Shown here piece after piece: positions 1-10,098 of a stretch of DNA of 64,000 nucleotides (positions are counted from its first letter, which is position 1; every line of letters begins with the position of its first letter). The stretch covers positions 24,374,602-24,438,601 of the forward strand of contig OZ022501.1 in assembly GCA_963989385.1 (NCBI GenBank), read 5' to 3'. The notes beneath the pieces are model-generated. The model saw only the letters and a program-made list of their open reading frames with translations. It was not told the DNA's origin and did not search any database. The position numbers and the translations under genes were made by a program. The stretch comes from Ctena decussata. Lineage: Eukaryota; Mollusca; Bivalvia; Lucinida; Lucinidae.

Positions 1-66
1 TAGACAAAAATGACTCTAGTACCAGTCTGTTTCCACTGCCTCTTCCTATGGGAATAGTGCCTGCAG
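1..66 (+). CDS. Lipid kinase (ceramide kinase/CERKL-like), exon a, 3' part
   Basis: The frame is open from the window edge to a GT donor at 67 (gcag|gtaaat). It encodes a stretch ending in PLPLPMGIVPAG, the glycine-rich nucleotide-binding segment (P-x-G-I-[IV]-P-A-G) of the diacylglycerol-kinase catalytic domain, as found in ceramide, sphingosine and CERKL-type kinases. These enzymes phosphorylate a lipid hydroxyl using ATP. The exon ends in phase 1 (the single G of a Gly codon), which fits the acceptor at 976. The true 5' border lies at or before base 1, and the N-terminal PH-like and GGDG-containing exons would be upstream of the window. Confidence 0.75.
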
Positions 67-83
67 GTAAATATTCATTTAAG

Positions 84-316
84 GTGAATGGGTACACTTT
101 CAGGTGAAGCACTTTTCAATTTTCATTTTAGCCTCCCTTTTAAGTGGGGTCGACCCTCAAAGGAAAGATATTGCTCCTTTTGGAGCAAATCCTTGCCTTT
201 AAGAGTAGACCCCTTTTGGAAGGGCTATGTCTACATTGAAGGAAACAGGAAGACAGTCACAAAAGTTGCCTCCTTTTGTAAAAATGGCAAAAACATGGCG
301 GCTTTCCCAATAACCT
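84..316 (+). mobile_element. MITE family 3 copy 1
   Basis: A repeated unit with a central small palindrome (GGAGCAAAT facing ATTTGCTCC) flanked by 'ggggtcgacc' and 'gtagacccc' arms, and by phrases seen in the other copies such as 'gggtacactttcagg' and 'aggaag..cacaaaag'. Sister copies are near 6125-6335, 14978-15205, 17213-17432 and, split by an insertion, 25118-25174 plus 27133-27290. It is non-coding. The class is unknown because no clean target duplication was read. Confidence 0.55.
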
Positions 317-737
317 TATAAAATTAAATAAAATGACCGGAGGAGGTGAAGTGATGTAGTGATGCCAGTACAGGAGTTGCAGCTTCAATCCATACACTCC
401 TCCGGTATTTGAGTTGGGACTTTAAGCTGAGGTTCCATCTCTGTATGACCTCTGTGTTCATGAGACATCCACTCCCCCCAAAATGACTGGTGCATAAGCA
501 GCTCACATGAAACACTGCTACAAGCCACATTCTGAATTTCACTCAAAATTTACCTGATAGTGTATAACTGACCAATGCAATGACAACTTAGCATGTGACA
601 TAGTCTCACATACAAAATCGCACGTGTTTAATATCCCATTTAAGTCTGTGATTTTACTTAACAGTTGATAGAGGGATATATACCTGTTAAAAGAAGGTGT
701 GGCTTTCGGAAATATGAATTACATCAGTTCTGTATCA

Positions 738-945
738 CAGTGCTCCTGATAAGAAGGGGTAACAGGGATAATTCCAAGATAATTTTTCTTATTTCTGATC
801 GAAAGCATATGTTGGGACCCCTCATTAGAACTCTCTCGGTGAGGTGAGACAGTTCTAATGAGGGGTCGCAACATATGCTTTTATGAAGAAATATTGAAAA
901 TTATCCTAAAATTATCCCCGTTACCCCTTCTTATCTGGAGCACTG
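738..945. mobile_element. MITE family 2 copy 1, full palindrome
   Basis: A 208 bp fold-back element that begins CAGTGCTCC and ends GGAGCACTG. The arms pair almost along their whole length (gataagaaggggta against taccccttcttatc; acccctcattagaac against gttctaatgaggggt). Related copies lie at 6444-6772, about 14850-14930, about 16500-16625 and 55485-55672, and there is a lone end near 21463. RNA from it would form a long hairpin. Confidence 0.75.
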
Positions 946-975
946 ATATCAACTCTTCTGGGCTATTTTTTTCAG

Positions 976-1050
976 GTACAGGCAATGGTATAGCTGGTGG
1001 TTGCTTTGGTACTTTTGATGTTGAAACAGCAGCAATTGCCATTGTGATAG
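976..1050 (+). CDS. Lipid kinase exon b
   Basis: The exon lies between acceptor ttttttttcag (ending 975) and donor ATAG|GTACAA (1051). Joined in phase to exon a, it reads TGNGIAGGCFGTFDVETAA and on to AIAIVIG. This matches the family pattern P-A-G-[ST]-[GT]-N..A...G..D..TA...I..G. In ceramide kinase the equivalent segment precedes the lipid-contacting 'SVHH' region. It begins and ends in phase 1, matching both neighbours. Identification rests on motif order and phase agreement rather than a database search. Confidence 0.78.
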
Positions 1051-1077
1051 GTACAACTTTAAAGTTCAACTTTATAT

Positions 1078-1314
1078 GAGCCGTGACATGACAAAACCAA
1101 CAAAGTGGCATGTTTGCCTAGTCAAGACTCCGATCAGCCTGGGCATCCACCCAGTTGGATCAGAGTCTTCACTGCCTGCATGGAGCTAGCCTAGACACTT
1201 AGGTAACCTGGAAGTGTACAGTGAAGAGTCTGATCAGACTGGGCAGATGCCCAGACTGATCTGAGTCTTCGCTTGGTGCACATGGCACTTTGTTGGTTTT
1301 CTCGTGTCGCGACT
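1078..1314. mobile_element. MITE family 1 copy 1 (GAGCCGTGACA TIR)
   Basis: A 237 bp element whose left end reads GAGCCGTGACATGACAAAAC and whose right end is its inverse complement with a few changes. The interior carries several GATCAG-CTGGGC blocks in both orientations. At least eight more copies occur in this window: 16888, 17485, 21021, 22192, 22676, 24816, 34633 and 37707. No protein is encoded; short open frames in it are shadows. Confidence 0.8.
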
Positions 1315-1353
1315 CTGTTATCTTATGTAAGGTATAAGACATGCAATGGCAAA

Positions 1354-1578
1354 TACAGTCAACTCTTGATATCTCAAAGTTAAGGGTCATCCCAAACTTC
1401 TAATCTCAAATTAAGAAATTCTGGTCCCACAAAATGTTTTCTTTGCGATACCAGTAGTTTGAAATACGGTAACAAGAGTTGAAATTTCTAGAAAAATTGA
1501 AATGTGTCAAAACTATATTCTTTGATATAAGAGGGTATTTTGATATATCAGTAATTGTGTTAACAAGAGTCAACTGTA
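1354..1578. mobile_element. TA-flanked mariner/pogo-type MITE
   Basis: The ends are CAGTCAACTCTTG at 1356 and the near-inverse ending at 1576 (two mismatches). Each end is flanked by TA (1354-1355 and 1577-1578). A TA duplication with TIRs starting CAG is typical of Tc1/mariner/pogo elements. It lies in the intron between kinase exons b and c. Confidence 0.65.
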
Positions 1579-1589
1579 CAGATATTGTT

Positions 1590-1940
1590 GTTGGCAGGGA
1601 TCATATTTTATTGGTGTCATGATTGGACCCTTTCTGTCGGAGTTTAGGCCATTTGTAAGTCTGGTCAAATCTTGTGGCCACAACTTCTTCAGTTTTCAAC
1701 TGATTTTTATCAAACTTCCAGGATGAAGTTATCATCATATGACATTGATCATATTTATTTGGGGTCATGATCAAACCCTTTCTGCCTGAGCTGTGACCCT
1801 TTGTAAATTTGGTCAACTCTTGTGGCAGCAACTCCTCCTCCAGTTTTCAGCAGTCTCTTAAAAGACATTCTTACCACATTTTGATCATATTTTATTGGGC
1901 CCATTTGTATGAAACTTACTGGAAATTTAATTCAATAACT
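1590..1940 (+). repeat. Fragment of a tandem-unit repeat
   Basis: Two to three imperfect units of roughly 145-190 bp share 'ggatcatattttattggggtcatgat' wording and 'tttggtcaa..cttgtggc'. They resemble the interior units of the CGTCCGTC elements, but neither end motif is present. It is probably a truncated relic. Confidence 0.45.
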
Positions 1941-1943
1941 TTT

Positions 1944-3927
1944 TATACCCCCTTTTTGAAAAAACAGATATATAAAGTCATTGCCCTGTCCGTGCGTCCG
2001 TCAACATTCTTGTGCACGCCATAACTCTGTAACCATTTGGGATATTGTCATGAAATTTTGTAGGAATATGTATTAGGTCAGGGGTATGTGTCTGAAACAA
2101 TAATGGTTGCTCCCTCTTTTTTATTATCAAAGTTATGCCCCTTTTATCGAATTTTTTTCTTGACTTGTCTTGTGCGTGCTATAACTAGATAACTGTCTGG
2201 GATATTTTGAAGAAACTTCAAAGCAATGTGTATGAAGTCCCAGCAATGTGTCGGGTATAACAATGGTTGCTCTCCCTTACTTCATTTTGGAGTAAGTCCC
2301 TTTGATTAGATATTTTAGGCTATTTTTGTGTATACTAATCTTGTGCATACCGTAACTTGGTTTGGAATTCTTGATGAAACGTTATAGCAATGTGCATGAT
2401 CACAAAACAGTGAGTCACATATAGAAATGGTTGCTTCCCGTTACTTAAATTTGGAGTAACTTCCATTTGATCAGTTTTTTAAGGCTTATTCCATTCACTT
2501 CATGATTTATTTAACCCTTTGAAATATTTTACTGAAACTTTGTAGGAATGTGTATAATACTGGGCTATGTATCATGAGCAAGAATCACAACTCTGGCTTC
2601 CTTTATTCCTGAATAATCTGCCCTTGCATTAATTTCCCATTTACTCTGTAACTCCTCAACTGTTCAAAATATTTGAAGGAAACTTAAGGGTGACGTGTAT
2701 GTTGTCAAGGGAATGTATAAGGACCAAGAATGGTAACTCTAGTTTACTTAGTTTATGCATTATCTCCCTTGTTTGACTTTGGCATTTCTCAACTTCTGAG
2801 CTGCTTCACCTTGGTATTTAGTATTTGATATTTATTTTTTTTAATAACATTGCAGTTATTGTCGCACCTGCTTTAGCAAGGTGCAATATAGGCGTCTGGT
2901 TTTCCGTCCGTCCGTCCGTCAGACCGTCCGTTCACAATTTACGTCGACCCTGGTGTTAAGATTTGCGAAGTTAATTTCTCCAAAACCACTGCACCCATGG
3001 TTCTCAAATTTCATATAGAATATAACCAGACTACATGGCTTCAGTTTAGAGAAATTCAGTCTGGTCGAGAATTCAAGATGGCTGCCATGGCTTAAAATAG
3101 CAAAACAATAAAATCAACATTCACAATTTACGTCGACCCTAGCGTTAAGATTTGCGAAGTCAATTTCTCCAAAACCACTCCACCTATGGTTCTCAAATTT
3201 CATACAGAATATAACCAGACAACACAGATTCAGTTTAGAGAAATTTGGTCTGGTCGAGAATTCAAGATGGCCGCCATTGCTAAAAATAGCAAAACAATAA
3301 AATCAACAATTTCTCTGGAACTACTAGGTATAATTGGCTGAAATTTGGCATGGAACATTAGTAAGACCTTGTTTTTGAAAATAATAAAAATGAACAAAAA
3401 ATTATAGTGGAATTAGGTCACAGTGACCTACTTTTGGTTAATGAGCCCAATTTTTGCTGGAATGCTAATAAATTCAAGACCATTAAATGGATTTTGCTTA
3501 AATATAATCTGAATGATTCCTGAAGTTTTTTTTTCAAATTTGTGAGAACATACCATCCAAGATGGCCACCAGCTGTTGTTACTAAAAATAGCAAAAACAT
3601 GCAAATGACAATATCTCAGGAATCCATGAATGGATTTGGACCACTCTTGTGTCAGAATGATTCTTGCATAAAGCTATTTAGGTTTTCTAATTTTCAGATT
3701 TTGCTTTCACTTTCTTCTCACCATGACCTCTGTTTCTTCTCTCCATGATCTCTGCTACTGTAGAAGCACAATGCAGGTGCGACATAGCATTCCGCAGAAT
3801 TCTTGTTAATTACAGAGTTGTACCCTTATTTTCTGTGTGTCCATCCTTCTATAAACAATATTGTTCATTCTGAACTCCTTCATGACACTGAAACAGGCGT
3901 ATTATGTGCTGCTTGCGAAGTTCTTGT
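1944..3927 (+). mobile_element. Helentron-like element K (TACCCCC/ACAGGCGTA type)
   Basis: The 5' end is TATACCCCCTTTTT at 1944, followed by CGTGCGTCCGTC, then about four units of roughly 190 bp (for example 'ccataactctgtaaccatttgg'). The 3' end at 3895-3927 reads aaacAGGCGTATTATG, then a hairpin (CTTGCGAAG), then TTCTTGT. Element J on the minus strand shows the same ends. Element H is nested at 2860-3806. No protein is seen. The Helentron class is inferred from the asymmetric inverted motif and 3' hairpin. Confidence 0.6.
2860..3806 (+). mobile_element. Helentron-like element H (TGTCGCACCTGC type), nested in K
   Basis: It begins TGTCGCACCTGC and then CCGTCCGTCCGTC. It has two long units of about 180 bp ('cacaatttacgtcgaccc', 'ccaaaaccactccacc') and weaker later units. 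It ends GCAGGTGCGACATAGC, hairpin ATTCCGCAGAAT, TCTTGTT. The 5' motif and the subterminal 3' motif are exact inverse complements. It interrupts element K, so it is the younger of the two. Confidence 0.65.
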
Positions 3928-4303
3928 TTTGTTGATCATATGATCTGACAGATGCCGGGCCTGACAAATCCATTGTCCGGCTTCCGGGGACAAGTTAAAA
4001 CTTTTGCTGGTCAAGTAAAATATTTTCTTACTTGCCCAGAAAAATGTGTAGCATATATAGGGAAAGCCTAAGGATATCAGGGTTTTGTAGCAGAATCTGT
4101 ACCAGACAAGTTGATCAAATATTGATATGTCAGACCCTGCAGATGATTTCTATCAGAATTGTGGCCTGTGATATCGCAAGTTACTTGGGCATCAACATGT
4201 TGGTGGGGGTGGGTTGAGGGGGGGAGGGGACATTTGCCTTTGGCCTTTTATTACTATGTTGTAGGATAGATTCTAAGATCTCTACTATTTGTCTTTTATG
4301 TAG
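3928..4303 (+). other. Intron sequence, nothing recognised
   Basis: This is the end of intron b-c. A G-rich run lies at 4203-4230. The acceptor tract gtcttttatgtag ends at 4303. No repeat or gene was recognised. Confidence 0.6.
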
Positions 4304-4450
4304 GTAAAAAGCAGTACAACAACTTAATATCAGTTCATTCTAATATGGAGCTTATTTCCTACTCTTCTTTGCTGGTTGGCTACGGTATGTGGGGAGATAC
4401 AATCTATGTGGCAGAAAACAGGAGATACATGGGCAAGATGAGATACCCAG
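4304..4450 (+). CDS. Lipid kinase exon c
   Basis: Acceptor at 4303; likely donor at 4451 (CCCAG|GTTCGT, a weak donor chosen because it keeps the phase with exon d). It encodes KKQYNNLISVHSNMELISY, then SSLLVGYGMWGD, then the charged stretch ending GKMRY. In the family this is the strand rich in 'S.....GYG..GD', followed by 'E..R..G..RY', next to the lipid-binding groove. It starts in phase 1 from exon b and ends with one base, completed by TT of exon d. Confidence 0.78.
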
Positions 4451-4472
4451 GTTCGTATATGGCCCAGATGTC

Positions 4473-4600
4473 ATAAAACTTGAGTATGTTCTCAAACTCA
4501 AAATAAAGCACACTGATTGGCTGCTTCCAAGCACATGCTCGGAAGCAGCCAATCGGTGTGCTTTATTTTTGAGTTTGAGATTATTCTCAAGTTTTATAAC
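4473..4600. mobile_element. MITE family 4 copy 1, CCAAT palindrome
   Basis: A hairpin of about 128 bp with arms ATAAAACTTGAG...CTCAAGTTTTAT. The inner arms (AAGCACACTGATTGGCTGC and its inverse) are almost perfect and meet around GAGCATGTGC. Each arm has an ATTGG/CCAAT box. A second copy is at 22953-23136. This copy starts 23 bases after the exon c donor. Confidence 0.75.
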
Positions 4601-4972
4601 CTGGAACCCATGGTTTATTTTAAGTTTGATAAATGATGTTCACTGGTTACTAAGTTAGGACCCAACTTGTGAATTTTAGATCAGTTCAAGGGCAAAAACT
4701 CTGACATAAGTGAGACATGAGTGAGCATTTCTTAAACACTTGCCTCAGCATCACTGCACTATGATGATACAGTTTTAATTCAGTTTCAAGAAATTTCATT
4801 CACAGGTCACTTAGTTATGGCTAAAATCTCATATCCCAAAGTAGCATTTTCAGTTTAAATTGCCCTGTATTAAGCAAGCACGTGCCTTAAGCTAGGAGTT
4901 TTGGCCCTTCCCAAAGGTACTAGCTAAAGACAAGGTTGATTCTATTAATGGAGAGTTAACATTATTAATTAC
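4601..4972 (+). other. Intron c-d remainder
   Basis: No repeat or gene was recognised. The acceptor is aattacag, ending at 4972. Confidence 0.55.
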
Positions 4973-5453
4973 AGTTACCATACTAGAGTGCTTCCTTTTA
5001 AAGTCACAAAGACCAATGGACCTCACGGTTGAATATCTACCTCCTAAATTGAAACCAAAGTCACCTGACAAAGACAATCAGCCAATGAAAACCTCGGATA
5101 TAAATCCACACAGTGGGGCCCAGACAGATCAGCCATTCAAAGCCTCTGATTCAAATCCACACAGAGAGGACCAGTCTGATCAGCCAATCAAAACCTCTGA
5201 TTCAAACCCAGACAGAGAAGACCAGTCTGATCCAAGTTTCTCAGGAGAATTAGGAGCCACTGGATTTGATACAAAATGGGAAACCATTCAGGGTGTCTTT
5301 GTAGCAGCAATTGTGTTTATTGGGGATGTTATTTTGCCATCTGGTGGCCCAGAGCCCTTAGAAGACTGTGTGACACTTCTGTTCAATAAACCATGTTCAA
5401 AGATGGCAATGGTAGGGTTTATGAGGAAGCTGTTTTTGATGGATCCGTCTTTT
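4973..5453 (+). CDS. Lipid kinase exon d with repeat-bearing linker
   Basis: Acceptor 4972 (ttaattacag), donor 5454 (TTTT|GTAAGTG), ending in phase 0. The N-terminal part reads TILECFLLKSQRPMDLTVEY then LPP, matching the family's '..L......G.v.YLP' strand. It is followed by a hydrophilic variable linker containing three copies of a 17-residue unit (DQPxKxSDSNPHREDQS-like, about codons 25-75 from the first ATG at 5016). It then returns to conserved sequence with WETIQGVFVAAIVFIGD and ends MRKLFLMDPSF. W-x-x-[VI]-[QE]-G-x-F is typical of CERK/CERKL/SPHK. ATG 5016 is internal, not a start. Confidence 0.78.
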
Positions 5454-5488
5454 GTAAGTGTTTATTTAAGGAATGAATTTCATTTTCT

Positions 5489-5698
5489 GGGCCCAGTTGT
5501 TCAAAGCATCGTTAGCCTAACGAGCTCGTTAAGAGGTCAACTTTTTAAGTGTTTCATGACTTTATGACTAAATACAACGATATTTTTTGTTGTAAAAAAT
5601 TGAGAAGCTTTTGCACTGCAAAAGCTTCTCACATTTTTTCAACAAAAAATATTGGCGTGTTAACTAACGACATCATAAGTTTTGAACAATCGGGCCCT
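5489..5698. mobile_element. MITE family 5 copy 1 (GGGCCCAGTTGTTCAAA)
   Basis: The left end is GGGCCCAGTTGTTCAAAG and the right end TTTTGAACAATCGGGCCC. The centre is a hairpin, AGAAGCTTTTGCACTGCAAA facing its inverse, with a poly-T/A pair tttgttg/caacaaa. Copies are at 15795-16020 and, enlarged, at 33755-34157. It begins 36 bases after the exon d donor. Confidence 0.75.
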
Positions 5699-6124
5699 GA
5701 TGTTTATGGAAGTATAAACTACATTGAGTCAAGTGAAAGTAAGTGAACCCCAAAGGGGTTCAAGTAGACTTTGCTAGTAACCCAGTGTTGTTTATACTTC
5801 GATAAACAACAGAAAAATTAAGTTCATTGCTTATATTTACGTTCTTTTCTATCTATTGATTGACCACAAATGTGCATCAGGGCTACAGCTGAAGCAGAAA
5901 AACATTTATACACAGTTTTTCTACTAACAGAGAAACAGCGTCAATGATTTCATACTGTCATCTATGTCCAATCTGATTAGAGAGAACCATGGTTTATTTT
6001 GATGTCACTTAACCTCGTGTAACCTCTCATGAACCGATGTAGTTATTGAAGTATAAACTACATTACATTCCAGTTGTTTACCATAGGGCTTTTCAATAAA
6101 TGCACTGAAAATGTAAATCCATTA
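5699..6124 (+). other. Intron d-e sequence, no gene
   Basis: A short phrase 'gaagtataaactacatt' occurs at about 5708 and again at about 6048, with a small palindrome GTTGTTTAT...ATAAACAAC near 5790. Nothing else was recognised. Confidence 0.4.
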
Positions 6125-6335
6125 TTTTACAAAGGGAAACAACTTTTGTAACTACCTGTTTGCTTCTCTGGGTGATAACCCTTCCAAAAAGGAGTCTACT
6201 TTTAAAGGAAAGAATTTGCTCTTTGGGGAGCAAATTCTTTCCTCTAAGGGTTGATCCTCCTTGAGAAGGGAGACATAAATGAAAATGGCAGAGTTGCTTG
6301 CCTGTGAAAGTCTGTCCAGTCACTTTAACATACAT
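6125..6335 (-). mobile_element. MITE family 3 copy 2
   Basis: Minus-orientation copy. The central GAATTTGCTC...GAGCAAATTC palindrome is flanked by 'gtctacttttaaagg' and 'aagggttgatcc', then 'aatggcagagttgctt'. Confidence 0.55.
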
Positions 6336-6443
6336 GTTCTGGTGTTACCGTAATCTTTGAACAAGCTGATTTTACTTGCTGGGAAGTGTCAGAAATTTAC
6401 TGGTGGAATGGCAGACAGTGCAGCTCTGATCTGAGTCTACCCA

Positions 6444-6772
6444 CTGTGCTCCAGATAAGAAAAGTAAAAGAGATAATTTAGGGATAATCTTCCATATTTT
6501 TTTGCATGAAAACATGTTGTGACCCCTAATTAGAACCATCTCGCTGAGATGAGGACATGGTGTGACCCCTCATTAGAAATGTCTCATTTACCGTATTTTT
6601 GCATAAAACATGTTGTGTGACCCCTCAAAGAACTGCCTCGCTGACACAAAAACATGCTAGTACCTCTCATTAGAATTGTCTCCACATGAGGGGTCACAAC
6701 ATGTTTTCTTTGGAGAAATATGAAAAATTACCCCAGAATTATCCTCAATACCCCATCTTATCTGGAGCTCTG
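6444..6772. mobile_element. MITE family 2 copy 2, expanded centre
   Basis: The ends TGCTCCAGATAAG and CTTATCTGGAGCTCTG are inverse complements. The centre carries four copies of a 'gtgacccctcattagaa' block in tandem and inverted order, making it 329 bp against 208 bp for copy 1. Confidence 0.7.
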
Positions 6773-6785
6773 CCGTACCATTTTT

Positions 6786-8920
6786 ATAAGCTCGCCTGAA
6801 ATAAGTTCAGGAAGAGCTATTGTACTACCCCTGGCGTTGGCGTTAGTTGGCGGCAGCGGCGCTAGCAAAAATGAAAAAGTTCTACGTTAAAGTTAAGTTC
6901 TCATAATTTCAGAACCCTTTGATCTATTTAAATCATATTTAGTATGATGATAGATATTGGTCCAGAATTTTTATTCTGCACAATCCCCATCCCTGGTCAC
7001 GACTTATAGGTCAAGGTCGCGGACTTGGAAAATTTATGTTAAAGTTTTACATTAAAGTTTTTAAGATATCATAGTTTCTAAACCCTTTGATTTTTATAAA
7101 TCATATTTGGTAAGATGATAGGTATTGGTCCAAAATTTCATTCAGCACCATCCCTACCCCTTGTCATGACTCATAGTTCAAGGTCACAGACTTAGAATTT
7201 TTTTGTAAAAGTTTTACGTTAAAGTTTTTAAGATCTCCTAGCTTCCAAACCCTTAAATCAATTTGAATTATATTTGGTATGATAAAAGGTATTGGTCTTA
7301 AATTTTATTTGGCACCATCCCCACCCCCAGACATGATCTATAGGTCAAGGTCACAGACTTAGAAATTTCATATAAAAGTTTTACGTCAAAGTTTTTAAGA
7401 TGTCATATTTTCTAAACCCTTGGATCAGTTTGAATTATATTGGTATGATGGTAGATATTGGTCAGAAATTTTATTCTACAGAATCCCCTCCCCCTGCACA
7501 TGACTTGTAGGTCAAGGTCACGTACTTAGACATTTCATGTTAAAGTTTTATGTTAAAATTTTTAAGATCTCAGAGTTTCTAAACCCTTTGAGGGATTTGA
7601 ATTATATTTAGTATGATGATAGATATTGGTCCAAAATTGTATTCTGCACAATCCCCACCCCTGCACATGACCTTTAGGTCAAGGTCACAGACTTTTTATG
7701 TTAAAGTTTTACAATAAAGGTTTTTAAGCTCTCAAAGTTTCTAAACCCTTTGATCAATTTGATTTATATTTGTTTTGATGATAGATATTGGTTAGAAATT
7801 TTATGCAACTGCATCCCCACCCCTGCACATGTACTGTAGTTCAAGGTCACAGACTAAAGAAATTTTATGTTAAAGTTTTATGTCATAGTCTTTGAAATCT
7901 CATAGCTTCTAAACCCTTTAATGGATGTGAATTATACAGGCCAACTTCGTTGTGTCAAACTTGCTTATCTCAAAACCCTGCTAGTGTCGAAGTGAATATC
8001 CATTCCCGAACATTTCCCCCTATATAATATTGCATTTCGACCCCCGTTGTGTCGAACTCGCTTATAACGAAAACACTGCTGTATCGAAGTGATTTTTGAT
8101 TCCCCTCTGAAACTTTCCATGTGTTTTACCACTGTTTGTGTCGAAGTCAAAATTTGTATTCAGAAAAAGATCGCCAAAACGACGGAAAGAGAATGACGGC
8201 CATTTTGTGTAGACGTTTTGCGGTAATGAAAAACCTGCATATTTTTGTCTTTAAGCAAATTGGTACAAACATCGAACAATAACAATGAAAAAGAACGATT
8301 TACCGAACAATTGTCTCTAATTGATCGCAGTTCAATCAATTATCTCAAATTATCCAATGATTATGATTGCGTGAAACGATGCAGACATTGTTTTGTGGAT
8401 CAGCTGTTTTTGTGTGTAAGTTAATTGACCTTGAACCGCGTATACGTCACAGGTCAGGTGCATTCGATTGGAAAGTTCGGTCAATTAGGCGCCTTTGAAA
8501 TTTAATTGATTGAACAGTATTGAGCGGCGCTCTTTGATGCGGGCTATTAGTAACATTCTTTAAGCTGTCCCAAATGTCTTTATTTCAATCCCGTTTTCAG
8601 TAGAAACAGTTTTACAACGTTCGTGCTGCACACGGTTTGTAGAAATACTGACTCTACGAAAGTTAAGATATTGTACATGTATAGAACAAAAACTTTGGTG
8701 ACCTCACAATTTGCCTATCTCGAACTTCGGAAAACTCGAAGTGGGTTCTCCATTCCCTTGGAATTCGAGATATCGAAGTTGGCCTGTATTTGGTATGATG
8801 ATAGATATTAGTTGGAAAATTTACTCAGCAACATCCCTACCCCTAAGAAACAAATACTAGCACTTGAAGATGGACAAGCGCAGGTTCAGGCGAGCTGTCC
8901 TGTCTGGCGACAGGTCTTGT
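6786..8920 (+). mobile_element. Helentron-like element G (AGCTCGCCTGAA type)
   Basis: The 5' end is AAGCTCGCCTGAA, followed at once by a small fold (GTTCAGGAAGAGC). There are seven or so units of about 165 bp, each with 'catgacttataggtcaaggtcac' and 'agttttacgttaaagtt'. The 3' end is TTCAGGCGAGCT, then hairpin CCTGTCTGGCGACAGG, then TCTTGT. The same ends occur inverted in element F. A TA-flanked element sits inside at 7935-8788. TCAAGGTCA half-sites recur about once per unit. Confidence 0.65.
7935..8788. mobile_element. TA-duplicated pogo/mariner-like element inside G
   Basis: TIRs CAGGCCAACTTCG are perfect at both ends (7937 and 8786), with TA on each side. Other units of element G read gaattaTAtttgg at this place, giving the empty site. 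The interior of about 850 bp has repeated 'tcgaagt..attccc' motifs but no transposase that I can see, so it is non-autonomous. Confidence 0.8.
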
Positions 8921-9167
8921 TGGCTATAAGATGGGGTTCTCTCCCTCCATTAAGTTCCCCAAATATGTAAATTGGTCATGTGCAGTTTGGCTGTTAGATT
9001 TTTCTCTTCCAAAACACTCCCAAAAATCTAGGTCCATTTTGTAAGAGATGGATATAGACTTTCTGGATTGTAGGGGAAAACCCTCTGTCTTATAGCAGAA
9101 GAAGTGCGGTACCCATGTTGCATAGTCACTTGTGTCTCCATATTCAAAGTCTTTCTTTTATTTTCAG

Positions 9168-9322
9168 TTAGAGATGGACCATGTTGTTCATGTGCCAGTA
9201 AAGGAGTACAAGCTGAAGCTAAACAAACTGAGTGACCCAGGGTCGGAGAATGGGAAGCTAGAACATACTATGAATATTGATGGCGAGATCTATCATCTTA
9301 AGACGCCAGCGATCTATTGCAG
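9168..9322 (+). CDS. Lipid kinase exon e
   Basis: Acceptor ttattttcag ends at 9167 and donor CAG|GTAATA is at 9323. It starts in phase 0 like the end of exon d, and ends with two bases (AG) of an Arg codon. It encodes LEMDHVVHVPVKEYKLKL, an insert, then MNIDGEIYHLKTPAIYC. The N-x-D-G-E motif is the C-terminal signature of sphingosine, ceramide and CERKL-type kinases (W/F-N-x-D-G-E/D). VVHVPVKEYKLKL corresponds to the preceding 'v.v.Rv..f.l' strand. Confidence 0.82.
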
Positions 9323-9433
9323 GTAATAATGAGGTTTGTCAAGTGAATAAGTGTCTTATTTGGTGAACAGCAAGACTCAGATCAGTCTGCACAACTGTGC
9401 AGAGTGATCAGAGTCTGTGCTTTTCAATTAACA

Positions 9434-9909
9434 CACTGTGGTCATTCTACACCGGCACTTTCCATCTTGTCGCAGTTGCCGGTGTTAGGGTATAAAACCT
9501 CATGATGACACGCATATTATGCAGCCAAAAATAGTAAGTTACAGACTGTTTGTGATCCTTTGAGAGGTATATTCTTTCAAGAAATGGTTACCAGATATTA
9601 TATTTGGCATCATATTGTAAAATTATTGTTTGTAAAGAAAATTAGACTCAAGCATGAAATTCATAAACTCCGGTTTAGTCTTCACATAAAAATACACCAT
9701 GACTAAACAGGAATCAACACTTTTTGACTGACAGTGATTGCTTCATTTTTATGCCTTTCTGTTTGAAACACATGGACTATATTCTTTTCAGATGAAAATT
9801 ATAAAGTTCATGAACTGAAATATGTTAGAAACTCTCCATTCTTGACTCTGTGGCGATGTGCCGACAGACATGACTAAACGAAAAGTGCTGGTGTAGAATG
9901 ACCACAGTG
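9434..9909. mobile_element. 476 bp TIR element (CACTGTGGTCATTCTACACC)
   Basis: TIRs of about 28 bp (CACTGTGGTCATTCTACACC at 9434 and its inverse ending at 9909, one mismatch). The interior has no coding sequence. TIRs beginning CA[CG] may point to a hAT or CACTA-like origin, but no convincing duplication was read. It lies in the intron between kinase exons e and f. Confidence 0.65.
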
Positions 9910-10098
9910 TAACAGGTTCCACTGGGCTATTGGGTTTTTCACCCTTTGATGATCAGTGATCAGGCTGGGCAGGCTAGTGTGGTCTTTCCCTAAACATACA
10001 TGCCATAATATATATTGACATAAAGCATTGTTTAACTTTCAGTTCTGCCATTTTCATTTAAACCCCCTGTCTTAATGGGGGCAGCTCTTAAAAAAAAA

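Larger units (their letters stand above)
67..975 (+). other. Intron a-b, holding two MITEs
   Basis: GT...AG intron of the lipid kinase gene. It contains a family-3 element (about 84-316) and a palindromic family-2 element (738-945). Bases 317-737 show no gene or repeat I can name. The family-2 palindrome ends only 30 bases before the acceptor (ttttttttcag at 965-975), so it lies over the likely branch-point zone. Confidence 0.65.

Noticed and set aside
881..1111. Minus-strand frame over exon b
   Set aside because: Shadow of the + strand exon and neighbouring MITEs; no family text.
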